Assembly (NCBI GenBank): GCA_052169645.1
Contig: JBQNCA010000028.1
Location: 1 to 21,178, forward strand
Length of the DNA stretch: 21,178 nt
Source of the DNA: JAIKWW01 sp052169645
GTDB lineage: Bacteria; Bacillota; Clostridia; Peptostreptococcales; Anaerovoracaceae
Reading direction: 5' to 3'
The notes below the pieces were generated by a model. It worked only from the letters and a program-made list of their open reading frames with translations, was not told the DNA's origin and did not search any database. Below, piece by piece: positions 13,917-21,178 of the stretch (position 1 is its first letter; each line of letters begins with the position of its first letter). The position numbers were made by a program, and so were the translations under genes.

Positions 13917-15050
13917 CTACAAATATGCCATCGGATCAGTAGTAGAACCGTTAATTCTAACCTCAAAATGGCAATGCGGTCCTGTAGATCTGCCTGTACT
14001 GCCTACCGTTGCTATGGTACTCCCTCTTGAAACGGATTGACCCGAACTGACCGATAATTCGTTACAATGCCCGTAAAGTGTAATTATTCCGCCTCCGTGG
14101 TCAATTATGACACATTTTCCGTAGCCTCCTCGATTACCCGAAAATATAACAGTACCTTCATTTGCCGCTACTATAGGTGTTCCGGTAGGTGCAGCTATAT
14201 CCACTCCGCTGTGGAATTTTTTAGTATGCAATATAGGGTGTATTCTATAACCGTAAGGAGATGTTACTCTTGTACTTCCCGGCACAGGCCATGCCATTAC
14301 TCCGCCCGAATATGTAGATGTGGAGCTGTTACTCACGGAATTTGACTGTTGCAGCATCCGTGTAAGAGCTTCCGCATCTGCATTCATCGCATCAATCTGC
14401 GCTTGCAATGCTTCATTATCATTAACAATCGATGCTTTTAAGGACTCAACCTCCGTCTTTTGAGATTGCAGCTGATTTTGCTGAGATTGTCTTTCGTCCT
14501 GCTGATTTTTCAGATCTGCTTTTAAAGCTTCAAGATTTGCCTTTTTCGCCTCTATCTCCGCATATTGAGCTTTTATTTCCAACAAAACATTCATATCATT
14601 ATCGTAAATTTTTTGTATCATATCCATGTTGGTCAAAAAATCTGAAATATCGGATGATCCGAGCAAAATTTCAAGCATACTCGTTTCACCGTTTTTGTAC
14701 ATATTTCTAAGACGAGTATTCAGAGCATCATTTTGCAAATCCATATGCTCCTGTGTTCGCTCCAGCTCTGCCTGCGCATCACTGATTTCCTGCTCTTTTT
14801 GCGTAATCTGATTATCCAATTCGCCGATTTGAGCTTCCAAAGCATATATCTGCGAATTAATATTGTCTATCTGCGCCACCAAATCATTTTCTTTTTTCTT
14901 ACCCTCTTTTAAATCATCCTTTGCAGAGCTTATCTGCTCCTGTAAATTTTTAAGCTGCCTCGAAGTTCCCGCAAAAACCGTAGTAGTCAGCAAAGCTGCC
15001 AGAATAATAGTTATAACTGCAATATTCGCAATACGTGATTTCTTCTTCAT
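13917..15050 (-). CDS. Secreted coiled-coil M23 peptidase (EnvC/PcsB-like wall hydrolase)
   Basis: 377 residues. A signal peptide (basic MKKKSR, hydrophobic core, cleavage near VFA-G27) directs export. Residues about 30-235 form a long heptad-like coiled coil rich in Q, E and K. After a serine-rich linker comes the LytM domain (about 252-377) with HSGVD (H280, D284), YGH (H328) and HCH (H359, H361). All zinc and catalytic residues are present, so it should cut peptidoglycan, unlike degenerate EnvC-type activators. Coiled-coil hydrolases of this kind are opened by FtsEX at the septum, and ftsX-ftsE lie directly upstream in the same operon. RBS AGGAG is 8 nt before the ATG. The exact family name is uncertain; function is clear. 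Confidence 0.93.
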   Translation of the reverse strand: MKKKSRIANIAVITIILAALLTTTVFAGTSRQLKNLQEQISSAKDDLKEGKKKENDLVAQIDNINSQIYALEAQIGELDNQITQKEQEISDAQAELERTQEHMDLQNDALNTRLRNMYKNGETSMLEILLGSSDISDFLTNMDMIQKIYDNDMNVLLEIKAQYAEIEAKKANLEALKADLKNQQDERQSQQNQLQSQKTEVESLKASIVNDNEALQAQIDAMNADAEALTRMLQQSNSVSNSSTSTYSGGVMAWPVPGSTRVTSPYGYRIHPILHTKKFHSGVDIAAPTGTPIVAANEGTVIFSGNRGGYGKCVIIDHGGGIITLYGHCNELSVSSGQSVSRGSTIATVGSTGRSTGPHCHFEVRINGSTTDPMAYL

Positions 15051-15101
15051 ATAAACAACTCCTTTTAAAGGTTATTTCTTGAAAACATAAAACTTTATAT
15101 A

Positions 15102-15995
15102 TCATGTATCAAGGAATCTTCTCATAGAAATCAAACTTCCTATTGCGCCTATGCTCACTCCGAGTGAAAGGAATATGATTAAAAGATTGTAGGCCATAAA
15201 GGATGCGGGAACCATTCCTGTAGATAAAATTACAAGAAGCGTGTCGGAAAAATGATTTTCAATCAACATATACAGCCCCAGCACTATTCCCGCCGATATC
15301 AGCGCGGCAATGATACCTATAATAATGCCTTCAACAAGGAAAGGACCTCGTATGAACCAGTTTGTAGCGCCTACATATTTCATAATGCTTATTTCTCGCC
15401 CTCTTGCAAGCACCGTAAGCTTTATGGTATTTGAAACTACTATCACCGATACAAATATCAAAAATGTTATGATTACCAATGCTCCAATCTGTATCCCGTC
15501 TGTAATTTTCAATATTTTTTTTACTTCCGATTCACTATATTTTATATCTTCGATGCCGTCAAGCTTTTTAGCAAAATCCACAAGCTTTTGAGAATTTTTT
15601 ATATCTTTCAGATGAACCCTTATTGAGCGGGGCAAAGGATTAGAAGCAAGCCCGTCCAAGAGATAAGCATTATTTCCCCATCTTTTTTTCATTTCCGCCA
15701 TAGCGTCATCTTTATCAAGATATTCAACATCATCAACATATGACAAATTTTCAATTTTATTGCTTATAATTTTTACTTCTTCATCTGTAGCCTCATCAAG
15801 CAAATATATTTCAACAAGGTCAAAATGTTCCTTTGCACTTACAGTCAAAAGATTGACATTAACTGCCAATATAAAGAACATTCCCAAAATAAGAAGCATT
15901 GCTGTTATCGAAAACAAAGATGAAATCGTCATAGTCATATTTCGACTTATCTGAATAAATGCCTGCTTTATGGAATATATAAAAGATCTAATCAA
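15102..15995 (-). CDS. ftsX: Cell division protein FtsX
   Basis: Membrane subunit of the FtsEX ABC-type complex, which passes ATP-driven movement to a cell-wall hydrolase outside the cell. The 297-residue protein has one membrane helix after the N-terminal cytoplasmic stretch, a large extracellular loop (about residues 50-165; includes LLDGLASNPLPRSIRVHLKD) and three more helices. The motif AREISIMKYVGATNWFIRGP is characteristic. A TTG start at 15993-15995 is chosen: AGGAGG lies 8 nt upstream and the protein then begins MIRSFIYSIKQAF like other FtsX proteins. An ATG 12 codons earlier would overlap ftsE by 44 nt and places the AGGAGG inside the gene. The overlap with ftsE is 8 nt. Confidence 0.94.
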   Translation of the reverse strand: MIRSFIYSIKQAFIQISRNMTMTISSLFSITAMLLILGMFFILAVNVNLLTVSAKEHFDLVEIYLLDEATDEEVKIISNKIENLSYVDDVEYLDKDDAMAEMKKRWGNNAYLLDGLASNPLPRSIRVHLKDIKNSQKLVDFAKKLDGIEDIKYSESEVKKILKITDGIQIGALVIITFLIFVSVIVVSNTIKLTVLARGREISIMKYVGATNWFIRGPFLVEGIIIGIIAALISAGIVLGLYMLIENHFSDTLLVILSTGMVPASFMAYNLLIIFLSLGVSIGAIGSLISMRRFLDT

Positions 15996-16863
15996 ACAAA
16001 TCGCCTCCTCTGTCACTTTTCTGCTGCTCAAGCTCGGCTACCTGCTGTATGAGCTCTTCCGTTGAAAGCGATTTTTTATGATTATCGGAATTTTTGCGAT
16101 TGCTCTTTGGATTTCTTTTGCTTCTGGCCTGTGCATTCATCGCCTGTATCTGCAAAATCTGAGTCTTTGTAATATCCTTTGTCTGATCGTCTATATAATT
16201 TCCGGACTCATCATCCCTTACTATTCGTCCGTTTTCTATCTGTATAACACGTTTATTCATACGATCGACTATCTCTCTGGCATGAGTAACCATAACTATA
16301 GTAGTGCCTCTGAGATTGATTTGATTCAGAAGATTCATTATTTCCCATGATTTTTCCGGATCAAGGTTTCCGGTAGGCTCGTCCGCTATCAGAACTTTAG
16401 GATTGTTTACCATAGCCCTTGCGATTGCCACTCTCTGAGCTTCTCCGCCCGAAAGTTCATTCGGATATTTATCCGCCTTTTCACTTATACCTACTAAATT
16501 TAATATATGAGGAACCTGCTTTTTGATCAACTTACGTTTTTGGTGTACAGCTTCCATTGCAAATGCAACATTTTCATAAACGGTTTTTTTAGGTAAAAGT
16601 CTGAAATCCTGAAAAACGATACCTATATCTCTACGATATTTCGGGACCGTTCTGTTGGATAAAGCTCCGACATCATATCCGTTCATAAAGATATTCCCTT
16701 CATCCGGCTCTATCTCTTTTAAAATAAGCTTTATAAATGTAGATTTGCCTGAACCGCTCGGTCCGACTAAAAACACAAACTCACCGTCATTTATTCTGAT
16801 GCTTGCATCATACAGTCCTATATTATCGCCATACTTTTTTGAAACATTTTCTAATAATATCAC
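15988..16863 (-). CDS. ftsE: Cell division ATP-binding protein FtsE with extended C-terminus
   Basis: Cytoplasmic ATPase of FtsEX. Starting at a GTG (16861-16863) the 291-residue protein reads MILLENVSKKYGDNIGLYDA, the normal FtsE N-terminus. The ribosome binding site GGAAGGAA is 5 nt away. Motifs: Walker A GPSGSGKS at 34-41, Q-loop Q85, signature LSGGEAQR at 137-144, Walker B VLIADEP with LDP after it, and the H-loop VTH (H194). FtsE usually ends near residue 228. Here about 60 more residues follow (from about 230): basic, Q/N/K/S-rich, finishing with a short helical stretch (TEELIQQVAELEQQK). Its role is unknown. The upstream ATG (17 codons earlier) adds non-conserved residues and is rejected. 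Confidence 0.94.
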   Translation of the reverse strand: MILLENVSKKYGDNIGLYDASIRINDGEFVFLVGPSGSGKSTFIKLILKEIEPDEGNIFMNGYDVGALSNRTVPKYRRDIGIVFQDFRLLPKKTVYENVAFAMEAVHQKRKLIKKQVPHILNLVGISEKADKYPNELSGGEAQRVAIARAMVNNPKVLIADEPTGNLDPEKSWEIMNLLNQINLRGTTIVMVTHAREIVDRMNKRVIQIENGRIVRDDESGNYIDDQTKDITKTQILQIQAMNAQARSKRNPKSNRKNSDNHKKSLSTEELIQQVAELEQQKSDRGGDLFD

Positions 16864-16924
16864 TATATTTCCTTCCGCAACAAATCTGTATCGGTCAATA
16901 CAATCTATATGCATATATTAAAAT

Positions 16925-16954
16925 ATTATAATATAATTTATTTTAGAATGAAAA
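16925..16954 (-). promoter_or_regulatory. Possible internal promoter before ftsE
   Basis: On the minus strand a perfect TATAAT (16925-16930) with a weak -35 TTTTCA (16949-16954) at 18 nt. The stretch is very AT-rich, so chance matches are likely. The main promoter appears to be the one before the upstream unknown gene. Confidence 0.35.
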
Positions 16955-16987
16955 CTTGGTTATATCTTTAAAATTACTACCCATTCA

Positions 16988-17743
16988 TCAGCAAGCTTCC
17001 TTATTTATATCTGTATATCTTTGTATTGAATGATCATAATATAGCGAAGTTTCATCTTCCTTATTGTAAACTTCATCTGTAGTTTCCTTTAAATTAAACC
17101 TGCTTTTATCAAAATCGGCATCAAATTTTTCAGATGCTTCTGACAATTCCGAATTTTCAAAAATTTCGAAGGCTTCAAAGCTCCCGTCTGCAAAGCCCTT
17201 TGCTTTCATCGCAAGTAAAATGTCTGAAAGTCGCATAACCAAAGCTGTCAACTCCTCTCTAAAAATATCATATTTATCACCTTTAGTAAAATCATCATCT
17301 TTTAAGTTACTATAGTCCAGTGCAATATCTTCTATACATCTTATCATCTCTCTGATTTTTTCAGTTATTGTAAATATGCTTATCATCTCGTTTTGTTGAG
17401 CTTTATCAAATCGGATAAGCTCAACATCTTCTGTATTTTTATCCGTTTCCAATCGCTTAAGTCCTGTATTGCAACAAATTTCATATATTATAGCTTCAGG
17501 ATGTATAGGTGCTGCAATTATATAATATTTCTTCATTTCAAATTTTCTATATCTGTTTAAAATTTTATCATCCGTCTCAAGAAGCTTGGGATCCGCTATA
17601 AGCACATCATCCTCTGCAATCTTAAAATCTCCCTCCATATATACGGACTCTGAAATAAAACGTGAATTGCAATCATAATTTTGTAATAATTTAAGCAACT
17701 TACAGTACGCCCATGGTCGGTTTGTGTAAATATTTATATACAT
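16988..17743 (-). CDS. Protein of unknown function at the head of the ftsEX operon
   Basis: 251 residues, not recognised. The first half looks like an alpha/beta domain: MYINIYTNRPWAYCKLLKLL, then DDVLIADPKLLETDD and KKYYIIAAPIHPEAIIYEIC. A predicted helical part follows (about 115-190, FTITEKIREMIRCIED and FREELTALVMRLSDILLAMK), and the last 55 residues are acidic and probably disordered. No signal peptide or membrane helix is visible, so it is likely cytoplasmic. The ribosome binding site GGAGGTG is strong and the promoter upstream is near consensus. ftsE starts 124 nt downstream with no terminator between, so it is probably coexpressed with ftsEX and the wall hydrolase. A receiver-like or nucleotide-binding fold is possible but not supported by motifs. 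Confidence 0.8.
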   Translation of the reverse strand: MYINIYTNRPWAYCKLLKLLQNYDCNSRFISESVYMEGDFKIAEDDVLIADPKLLETDDKILNRYRKFEMKKYYIIAAPIHPEAIIYEICCNTGLKRLETDKNTEDVELIRFDKAQQNEMISIFTITEKIREMIRCIEDIALDYSNLKDDDFTKGDKYDIFREELTALVMRLSDILLAMKAKGFADGSFEAFEIFENSELSEASEKFDADFDKSRFNLKETTDEVYNKEDETSLYYDHSIQRYTDINKEAC

Positions 17744-17764
17744 AATCCACCTCCGTTATTGTTA

Positions 17765-17793
17765 ATTTTACCTTTAATGTAATAATATGTCAA
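17765..17793 (-). promoter_or_regulatory. Strong promoter of the unknown gene and ftsEX operon
   Basis: On the minus strand, perfect TTGACA (17788-17793), a 17-nt spacer and TAAAAT (17765-17770), followed about 10 nt later by the ribosome-binding region. It is the best promoter match in the window. Confidence 0.85.
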
Positions 17794-17802
17794 TTAGTTT
17801 TC

Positions 17803-17829
17803 AAAAAATTTCCACATAATAATGTGGAA
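17803..17829 (-). terminator. Terminator after rluB
   Basis: Stem TTCCACAT/ATGTGGAA (17810-17817 and 17822-17829) with loop AATA. On the minus strand it is followed by ATTTTTT. It lies 20 nt after the rluB stop codon and 10 bp before the -35 box of the next promoter, separating the two transcripts. Confidence 0.85.
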
Positions 17830-17849
17830 TTAAATCAAAGATATTTTAT

Positions 17850-18551
17850 TTAAAGCTCCTTTAAATATTTTATTTCATTGCTTGAAAGCTTTCTATAATG
17901 TCCCTGCTTAAGATGACCCAATTTCATATTGCCGACAGCCGTGCGTTCCAATCTGATAACCTTATGTCCCAAAGCTTCAAACATCAGTCTGACCTGACGG
18001 TTCTTACCTTCCCGTATACTGATTTTTACAGTGGAAAATTCCTTTTTCTGTCCCAAGATTTCGACCTTTGCCGGCTGCGTAAAATATTTTCCGATATTTA
18101 CACCCTTTGAAAGTCGCTCAGCCTCCGATATGGAAAAAAAACCGCTCACCGTCGCTTCATATGTTTTGTAAATATGTTTGCCGGGATGCGTCAATTTGTA
18201 TGCCATATCTCCGTCATTTGTGAGAAGCAGCATCCCCGAAGTCATATAATCCAAACGTCCTATCGGATAAATTCTCTCACTGATATCCGGCATCAAATCC
18301 AATACTGTGGGTCTGTCATGCTCATCATCCACAGTGGTAATAAATCCCGTAGGTTTATTAAGCATATAATAAACAAATGTCTTTTCCGGCTTTATTAATG
18401 TTCCGTCAACCTCTACAAGATCACCGTCCGATACATCGGTTCCGGCATGCGCAAGCTTCCCGTTTATTCTCACAGCACCCTTGGAAATAAGCTCATCCGC
18501 TTTACGCCTGGATGTAACGCCGGAATGAGCTATATATTTATTTATTCTCAT
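17850..18551 (-). CDS. rluB: Ribosomal large subunit pseudouridine synthase, RluB/RsuA family
   Basis: Makes pseudouridine in rRNA; in Firmicutes the RluB type acts on 23S rRNA helix 90-92. 233 residues: an N-terminal S4 RNA-binding domain (MRINKYIAHSGVTSRRKADE, about 1-60) and a catalytic domain with GRLDYMTSGMLLLTNDGD, where D101 is the catalytic aspartate. The later motifs REGKNRQVRLMFEALGHKV and LERTAVGNMKLG are also typical. RsuA and RluB/E/F share these motifs; RluB is chosen because Firmicute genomes normally have that type, but the exact target nucleotide is not proved. It starts 33 nt after the preceding unknown gene and is probably cotranscribed with it. Confidence 0.9.
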   Translation of the reverse strand: MRINKYIAHSGVTSRRKADELISKGAVRINGKLAHAGTDVSDGDLVEVDGTLIKPEKTFVYYMLNKPTGFITTVDDEHDRPTVLDLMPDISERIYPIGRLDYMTSGMLLLTNDGDMAYKLTHPGKHIYKTYEATVSGFFSISEAERLSKGVNIGKYFTQPAKVEILGQKKEFSTVKISIREGKNRQVRLMFEALGHKVIRLERTAVGNMKLGHLKQGHYRKLSSNEIKYLKEL

Positions 18552-18584
18552 TTTTTTAATATTCCTTATTATCGTATTATAGTT

Positions 18585-19739
18585 TTAATTTTGAGTCCAA
18601 TTTCGCAGACGCTGTAATAAAGATGCCTGAGTTTGATTTGTAATCCTTGAATCATCGTTCTCGTTTTCAATTTCAAATTTATCTGTAATACGAGCTTCAT
18701 CATCAGCAAGTTCATCTCTTTCTTTGAGAACTTTATTTTTATTAAAGCGTTCAGCCTGTTCTATTTCCAAGGCTCGTCTAAGCTCGTCCATATCAAGCGG
18801 ATGAACAGCTCTCTTTGTATCACGCCTTGCAAACATTTCTACCGAAGGCATCTGATTCTTATATGCGACGGAATCATTTTCAGTTTTTGTACTTCGATTT
18901 ACAGCATTGAAAGGGGAATCCGGCTCATCGGAATTCTCTGAACGAACATTTTTCCCCGCTCCGCTTTTTTCAGCTTCTGCAAGTTTTAAAATCTTCATCG
19001 CTGTTTCCTCGGCATCCGAAGTATTCCTGCTGCGTCTTACCCTTCTTCTGCTCACAGCATCAATATCTATATTTGCCTGCTCCAAAATCTCGGGGTTATC
19101 TCTGCTCAACTGATTGAAAATTTCTTCTATGATTTCATTTCTTTCATTTCCTTCGGCACTCTTTATAAATTCAGGATCTTCATCCTTGAGTTCCGCCATA
19201 GCTTCTTCAATAATACGCCTGCGCTCCTTGAGCTTGCTCGGGGTGCTCCCGTAACCTATAATACCGTAACTGAGTTCGATAAGGATTTCGTAGGCATAGC
19301 CGAAATAAAATATTATCATGGTAAGAACGCTGTCTATAATTGATTCCAGCTTTTCACGGTTGCAGTTTTTTTCTATAACCTGAGCACTTTTGAAATATAC
19401 GCTCGCATTTTTAAAATCAACGCCGAAAAATCCGATTTGCATGGCTTTATTAAAATCACTGCAAAACTTTTGTATATCAAGCAAACGATTTTCCGGAACC
19501 CCGTTGCTCACAAAGCACATTATCTGCAGCACATCAAAATCAAGTTCCCCGTCATTCATCGTACCGTTTGCAAATGCTACTGAAATATTCGGGTGCTCAT
19601 TCGGATATTTTGCTGTCACATTTGGGATTCTGAAAATTACCATCCTGCTGTTCAGCCCCGCAGCCACTATGGCTGCGTCATCGTAGCCTTTCTTCTTTAT
19701 ATAGTTTTCACAAATTCTAAGCTTTTCACCGAGATTCAT
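18585..19739 (-). CDS. Unknown protein with possible YbjN-like N-terminal domain and long charged tail
   Basis: 384 residues. Residues 1-165 form a folded alpha/beta domain with alternating strands (RMVIFRIPN, NISVAFANG, LQIMCFVSNG), a helix (VPENRLLDIQKFCSDFNKAM), two further strands (GFFGVDFKNASVYFKSAQV) and a hydrophobic helix (VLTMIIFYFGYAYEILIELS). This order resembles YbjN / type III chaperone-like domains, but no diagnostic motif proves it. Residues 166-384 are highly charged, rich in E, R, D, N, and probably disordered or coiled (for example ELRRALEIEQAERFNK), ending LLQRLRNWTQN. No signal peptide. AAGGA lies before the ATG. It is upstream of rluB and probably cotranscribed. Function unknown. 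Confidence 0.75.
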   Translation of the reverse strand: MNLGEKLRICENYIKKKGYDDAAIVAAGLNSRMVIFRIPNVTAKYPNEHPNISVAFANGTMNDGELDFDVLQIMCFVSNGVPENRLLDIQKFCSDFNKAMQIGFFGVDFKNASVYFKSAQVIEKNCNREKLESIIDSVLTMIIFYFGYAYEILIELSYGIIGYGSTPSKLKERRRIIEEAMAELKDEDPEFIKSAEGNERNEIIEEIFNQLSRDNPEILEQANIDIDAVSRRRVRRSRNTSDAEETAMKILKLAEAEKSGAGKNVRSENSDEPDSPFNAVNRSTKTENDSVAYKNQMPSVEMFARRDTKRAVHPLDMDELRRALEIEQAERFNKNKVLKERDELADDEARITDKFEIENENDDSRITNQTQASLLQRLRNWTQN

Positions 19740-19817
19740 AGCTGTCCTTCGTATCGGGATTGGATAACTGCATTTTTCTCATAATCCCGCATTTAATAGT
19801 GATATAACCTATAAAAC

Positions 19818-19881
19818 CATATACATATATAAAGCATATCTATTCGCTTTGAATAATCATTTTACCATAAATATGTATATG
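19818..19881. repeat. Inverted repeat in the divergent gap before the aminotransferase gene
   Basis: Arms CATATACATAT (19818-19828) and ATATGTATATG (19871-19881), perfect over 11 bp with 42 bp between them. Promoter-like elements on both strands lie between or over the arms: a minus-strand extended -10 (TGG-TAAAAT, hexamer at 19859-19864) and a plus-strand TTGAAT-N17-TATGTA (19849-19877). The 268-nt gap shows no gene. All of this is AT-rich, so the promoter calls are weak. Confidence 0.35.
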
Positions 19882-20007
19882 TATGTTAGAATTAGACTAT
19901 AAATTCTCCGTGCTTATGGCGAATATATAAATAAAAATGATTAAAGCTGACAATTCAGCCTCAAACAGACAGAATTTAAATTTATTATGATAATGGAGTA
20001 AATTCGA

Positions 20008-21126
20008 ATGAAAATAAAAGATTTCTATACGGAAATGTGGCTTAACATATATGAAAATAAATGCACATACAATCTCTCCGAAACCTGCGTGTCGGCACTG
20101 AGTATCAAGGAACTTGCAGAGCTTTCAGGTATCGGTGATAAAATTTTCGAAGCAATGGCTGATATACGCATGGATTACGGATATATAACGGGTTCAGAAA
20201 GACTCAGACATGCTATATTATCCTTATACAAAAATATGAAATCGGAAAATATTACAGTTGCCCACGGCGGTATAGGTGCAAATTCTCTTGCACTTATGTC
20301 TCTCGTAGAAAGAGGCGATCATATAATAGCCACTTCTCCGTCATATCAGCAGGGACATTCTCTGCCGGAAGCATTGGGAGCGGAGCTTTCTACAATCAGA
20401 TTGAAAGAAGAAAACAATTGGGAGTTGGATATCGATGAACTTCGTTCTTTAATCAAACCGAATACAAAGCTTATATGTCTGACAAATCCCAACAATCCGA
20501 CCGGCAGTATAATGAACGAAGCACAGCTTGAAGAAATTGTGAAAATTGCACGCAGCTGCGGAGCATGGATATTTTGTGATGAGGTTTACAGAGGCCTTAA
20601 TTATGATGCTCCACATCTCGGTACGGCTATTGCTGATATATATGAAAAAGGAATTTCAACCGGCAGTATGTCGAAAACTTTTTCTCTCGCCGGTCTGCGC
20701 ATGGGTTGGATCGCAGGTCCTTCCAAATTTATATCCGATATAGATAAATGTAGAGATTATCATATTATCAGTATGTCCCCGATTGACGATCTGCTCGCTG
20801 CCATTGCACTCGAAAATGCTGATATGCTTATTGAGCGCAGTACATCCATATGTAGGCACAATGCTCAGCTTATATACGACTGGGTTTCCGAAGAACCCTT
20901 GCTTTCTGTAGCAGCTCCCGTCTCAGGTTCAACAGCGTTTATTAAATATGATATTGAAAAGGAAAGTGAAAGCTTATGCCGTGAAATATTACAGCAGAAA
21001 GGTGTTCTGCTTGTTCCCGGAATCGCCTTTGAATGTGAGAATCATTTCAGACTCGGCTTCGGTAAATCCGCATCGGAAATTTCTCAAGGTATGGAAAAAA
21101 TTTCCGATTGGCTCAGACAATTTTAG
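20008..21126 (+). CDS. PLP-dependent class I/II aminotransferase
   Basis: 372 residues of fold-type I. NPNNPTG at 160-166, D191 in FCDEVYRG (pairs with the PLP nitrogen), Y194, the Schiff-base lysine K223 in STGSMSKTFSLAGLRMGW, and a C-terminal arginine in FRLGFG that would bind the substrate carboxylate. The N-terminus (FYTEMWLNIYENKCTYNLSE) is like a subgroup annotated only as aminotransferase class I/II and distantly like capreomycidine-synthase-type enzymes; substrate cannot be told. GGAG lies 9 nt before the ATG. It is divergent from the preceding genes and has no partner gene inside the window. A weak AT-rich hairpin followed by T6 (21125 to about 21163) could be a terminator. Confidence 0.92.
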   Translation: MKIKDFYTEMWLNIYENKCTYNLSETCVSALSIKELAELSGIGDKIFEAMADIRMDYGYITGSERLRHAILSLYKNMKSENITVAHGGIGANSLALMSLVERGDHIIATSPSYQQGHSLPEALGAELSTIRLKEENNWELDIDELRSLIKPNTKLICLTNPNNPTGSIMNEAQLEEIVKIARSCGAWIFCDEVYRGLNYDAPHLGTAIADIYEKGISTGSMSKTFSLAGLRMGWIAGPSKFISDIDKCRDYHIISMSPIDDLLAAIALENADMLIERSTSICRHNAQLIYDWVSEEPLLSVAAPVSGSTAFIKYDIEKESESLCREILQQKGVLLVPGIAFECENHFRLGFGKSASEISQGMEKISDWLRQF

Positions 21127-21178
21127 TTTTAACAAAGTTGATTATAAAACAGACTGCTTTTTTACTAATTATGAACTT

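Noticed and set aside
19758..19790. GGGATT/AATCCC inverted repeat before the YbjN-like gene
   Set aside because: Six-bp stem with a 21-nt loop and no other support; likely chance.

Overview
The window is a 21 kb chromosomal segment of a low-GC, Gram-positive-type bacterium, most probably an anaerobic member of the Clostridia. This is inferred from the AT-rich sequence, strong AGGAGG-type ribosome binding sites, TTG and GTG starts, a CGAAC-N4-GTTC SOS box, a Firmicute-style rplU leader and YerC/DUF134-type regulators. No insertion sequence, phage gene, CRISPR array, tRNA or rRNA was seen. Nearly all of it is housekeeping sequence on the minus strand. Three genes lie on the plus strand.

Left part, read leftwards on the minus strand: uppP (lipid carrier recycling), ftsK/spoIIIE (DNA translocase), rimO (S12 methylthiotransferase) and pgsA (phosphatidylglycerol phosphate synthase) are packed with small gaps or overlaps and look like one operon. 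A hairpin separates it from cinA. recA follows with a strong promoter of its own and an SOS operator. Next is the rplU-rpmA operon, with its own promoter and a structured leader, closed by a terminator. The 5' part of obg runs off the left edge. The prp gene that normally sits between rplU and rpmA in Firmicutes is absent, and L27 also lacks the N-terminal extension that Prp removes.

Middle (about 10.55-11.67 kb): a small plus-strand island holds a DUF134 helix-turn-helix regulator with a cysteine-rich tail and a 67-residue protein with four clustered cysteines. A perfect 11+3+11 bp palindrome sits on the -35 box of the second gene. Part of the same sequence recurs upstream of the regulator gene. 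This is the best candidate for an undescribed small regulatory system. A bidirectional terminator separates it from a convergent yerC gene.

Right part, minus strand: yerC has its own promoter behind recJ. Then comes a cell-division cell-wall module: a gene of unknown function with an excellent promoter, ftsE (with an extra C-terminal tail), ftsX, and a secreted coiled-coil M23 peptidase followed by a terminator. FtsEX complexes activate such hydrolases at the septum, so the unknown first gene is an interesting possible partner. Further right are rluB with its terminator and an unknown protein with a possible YbjN-like domain, transcribed towards rluB. At the right edge a plus-strand PLP-dependent aminotransferase starts divergently.
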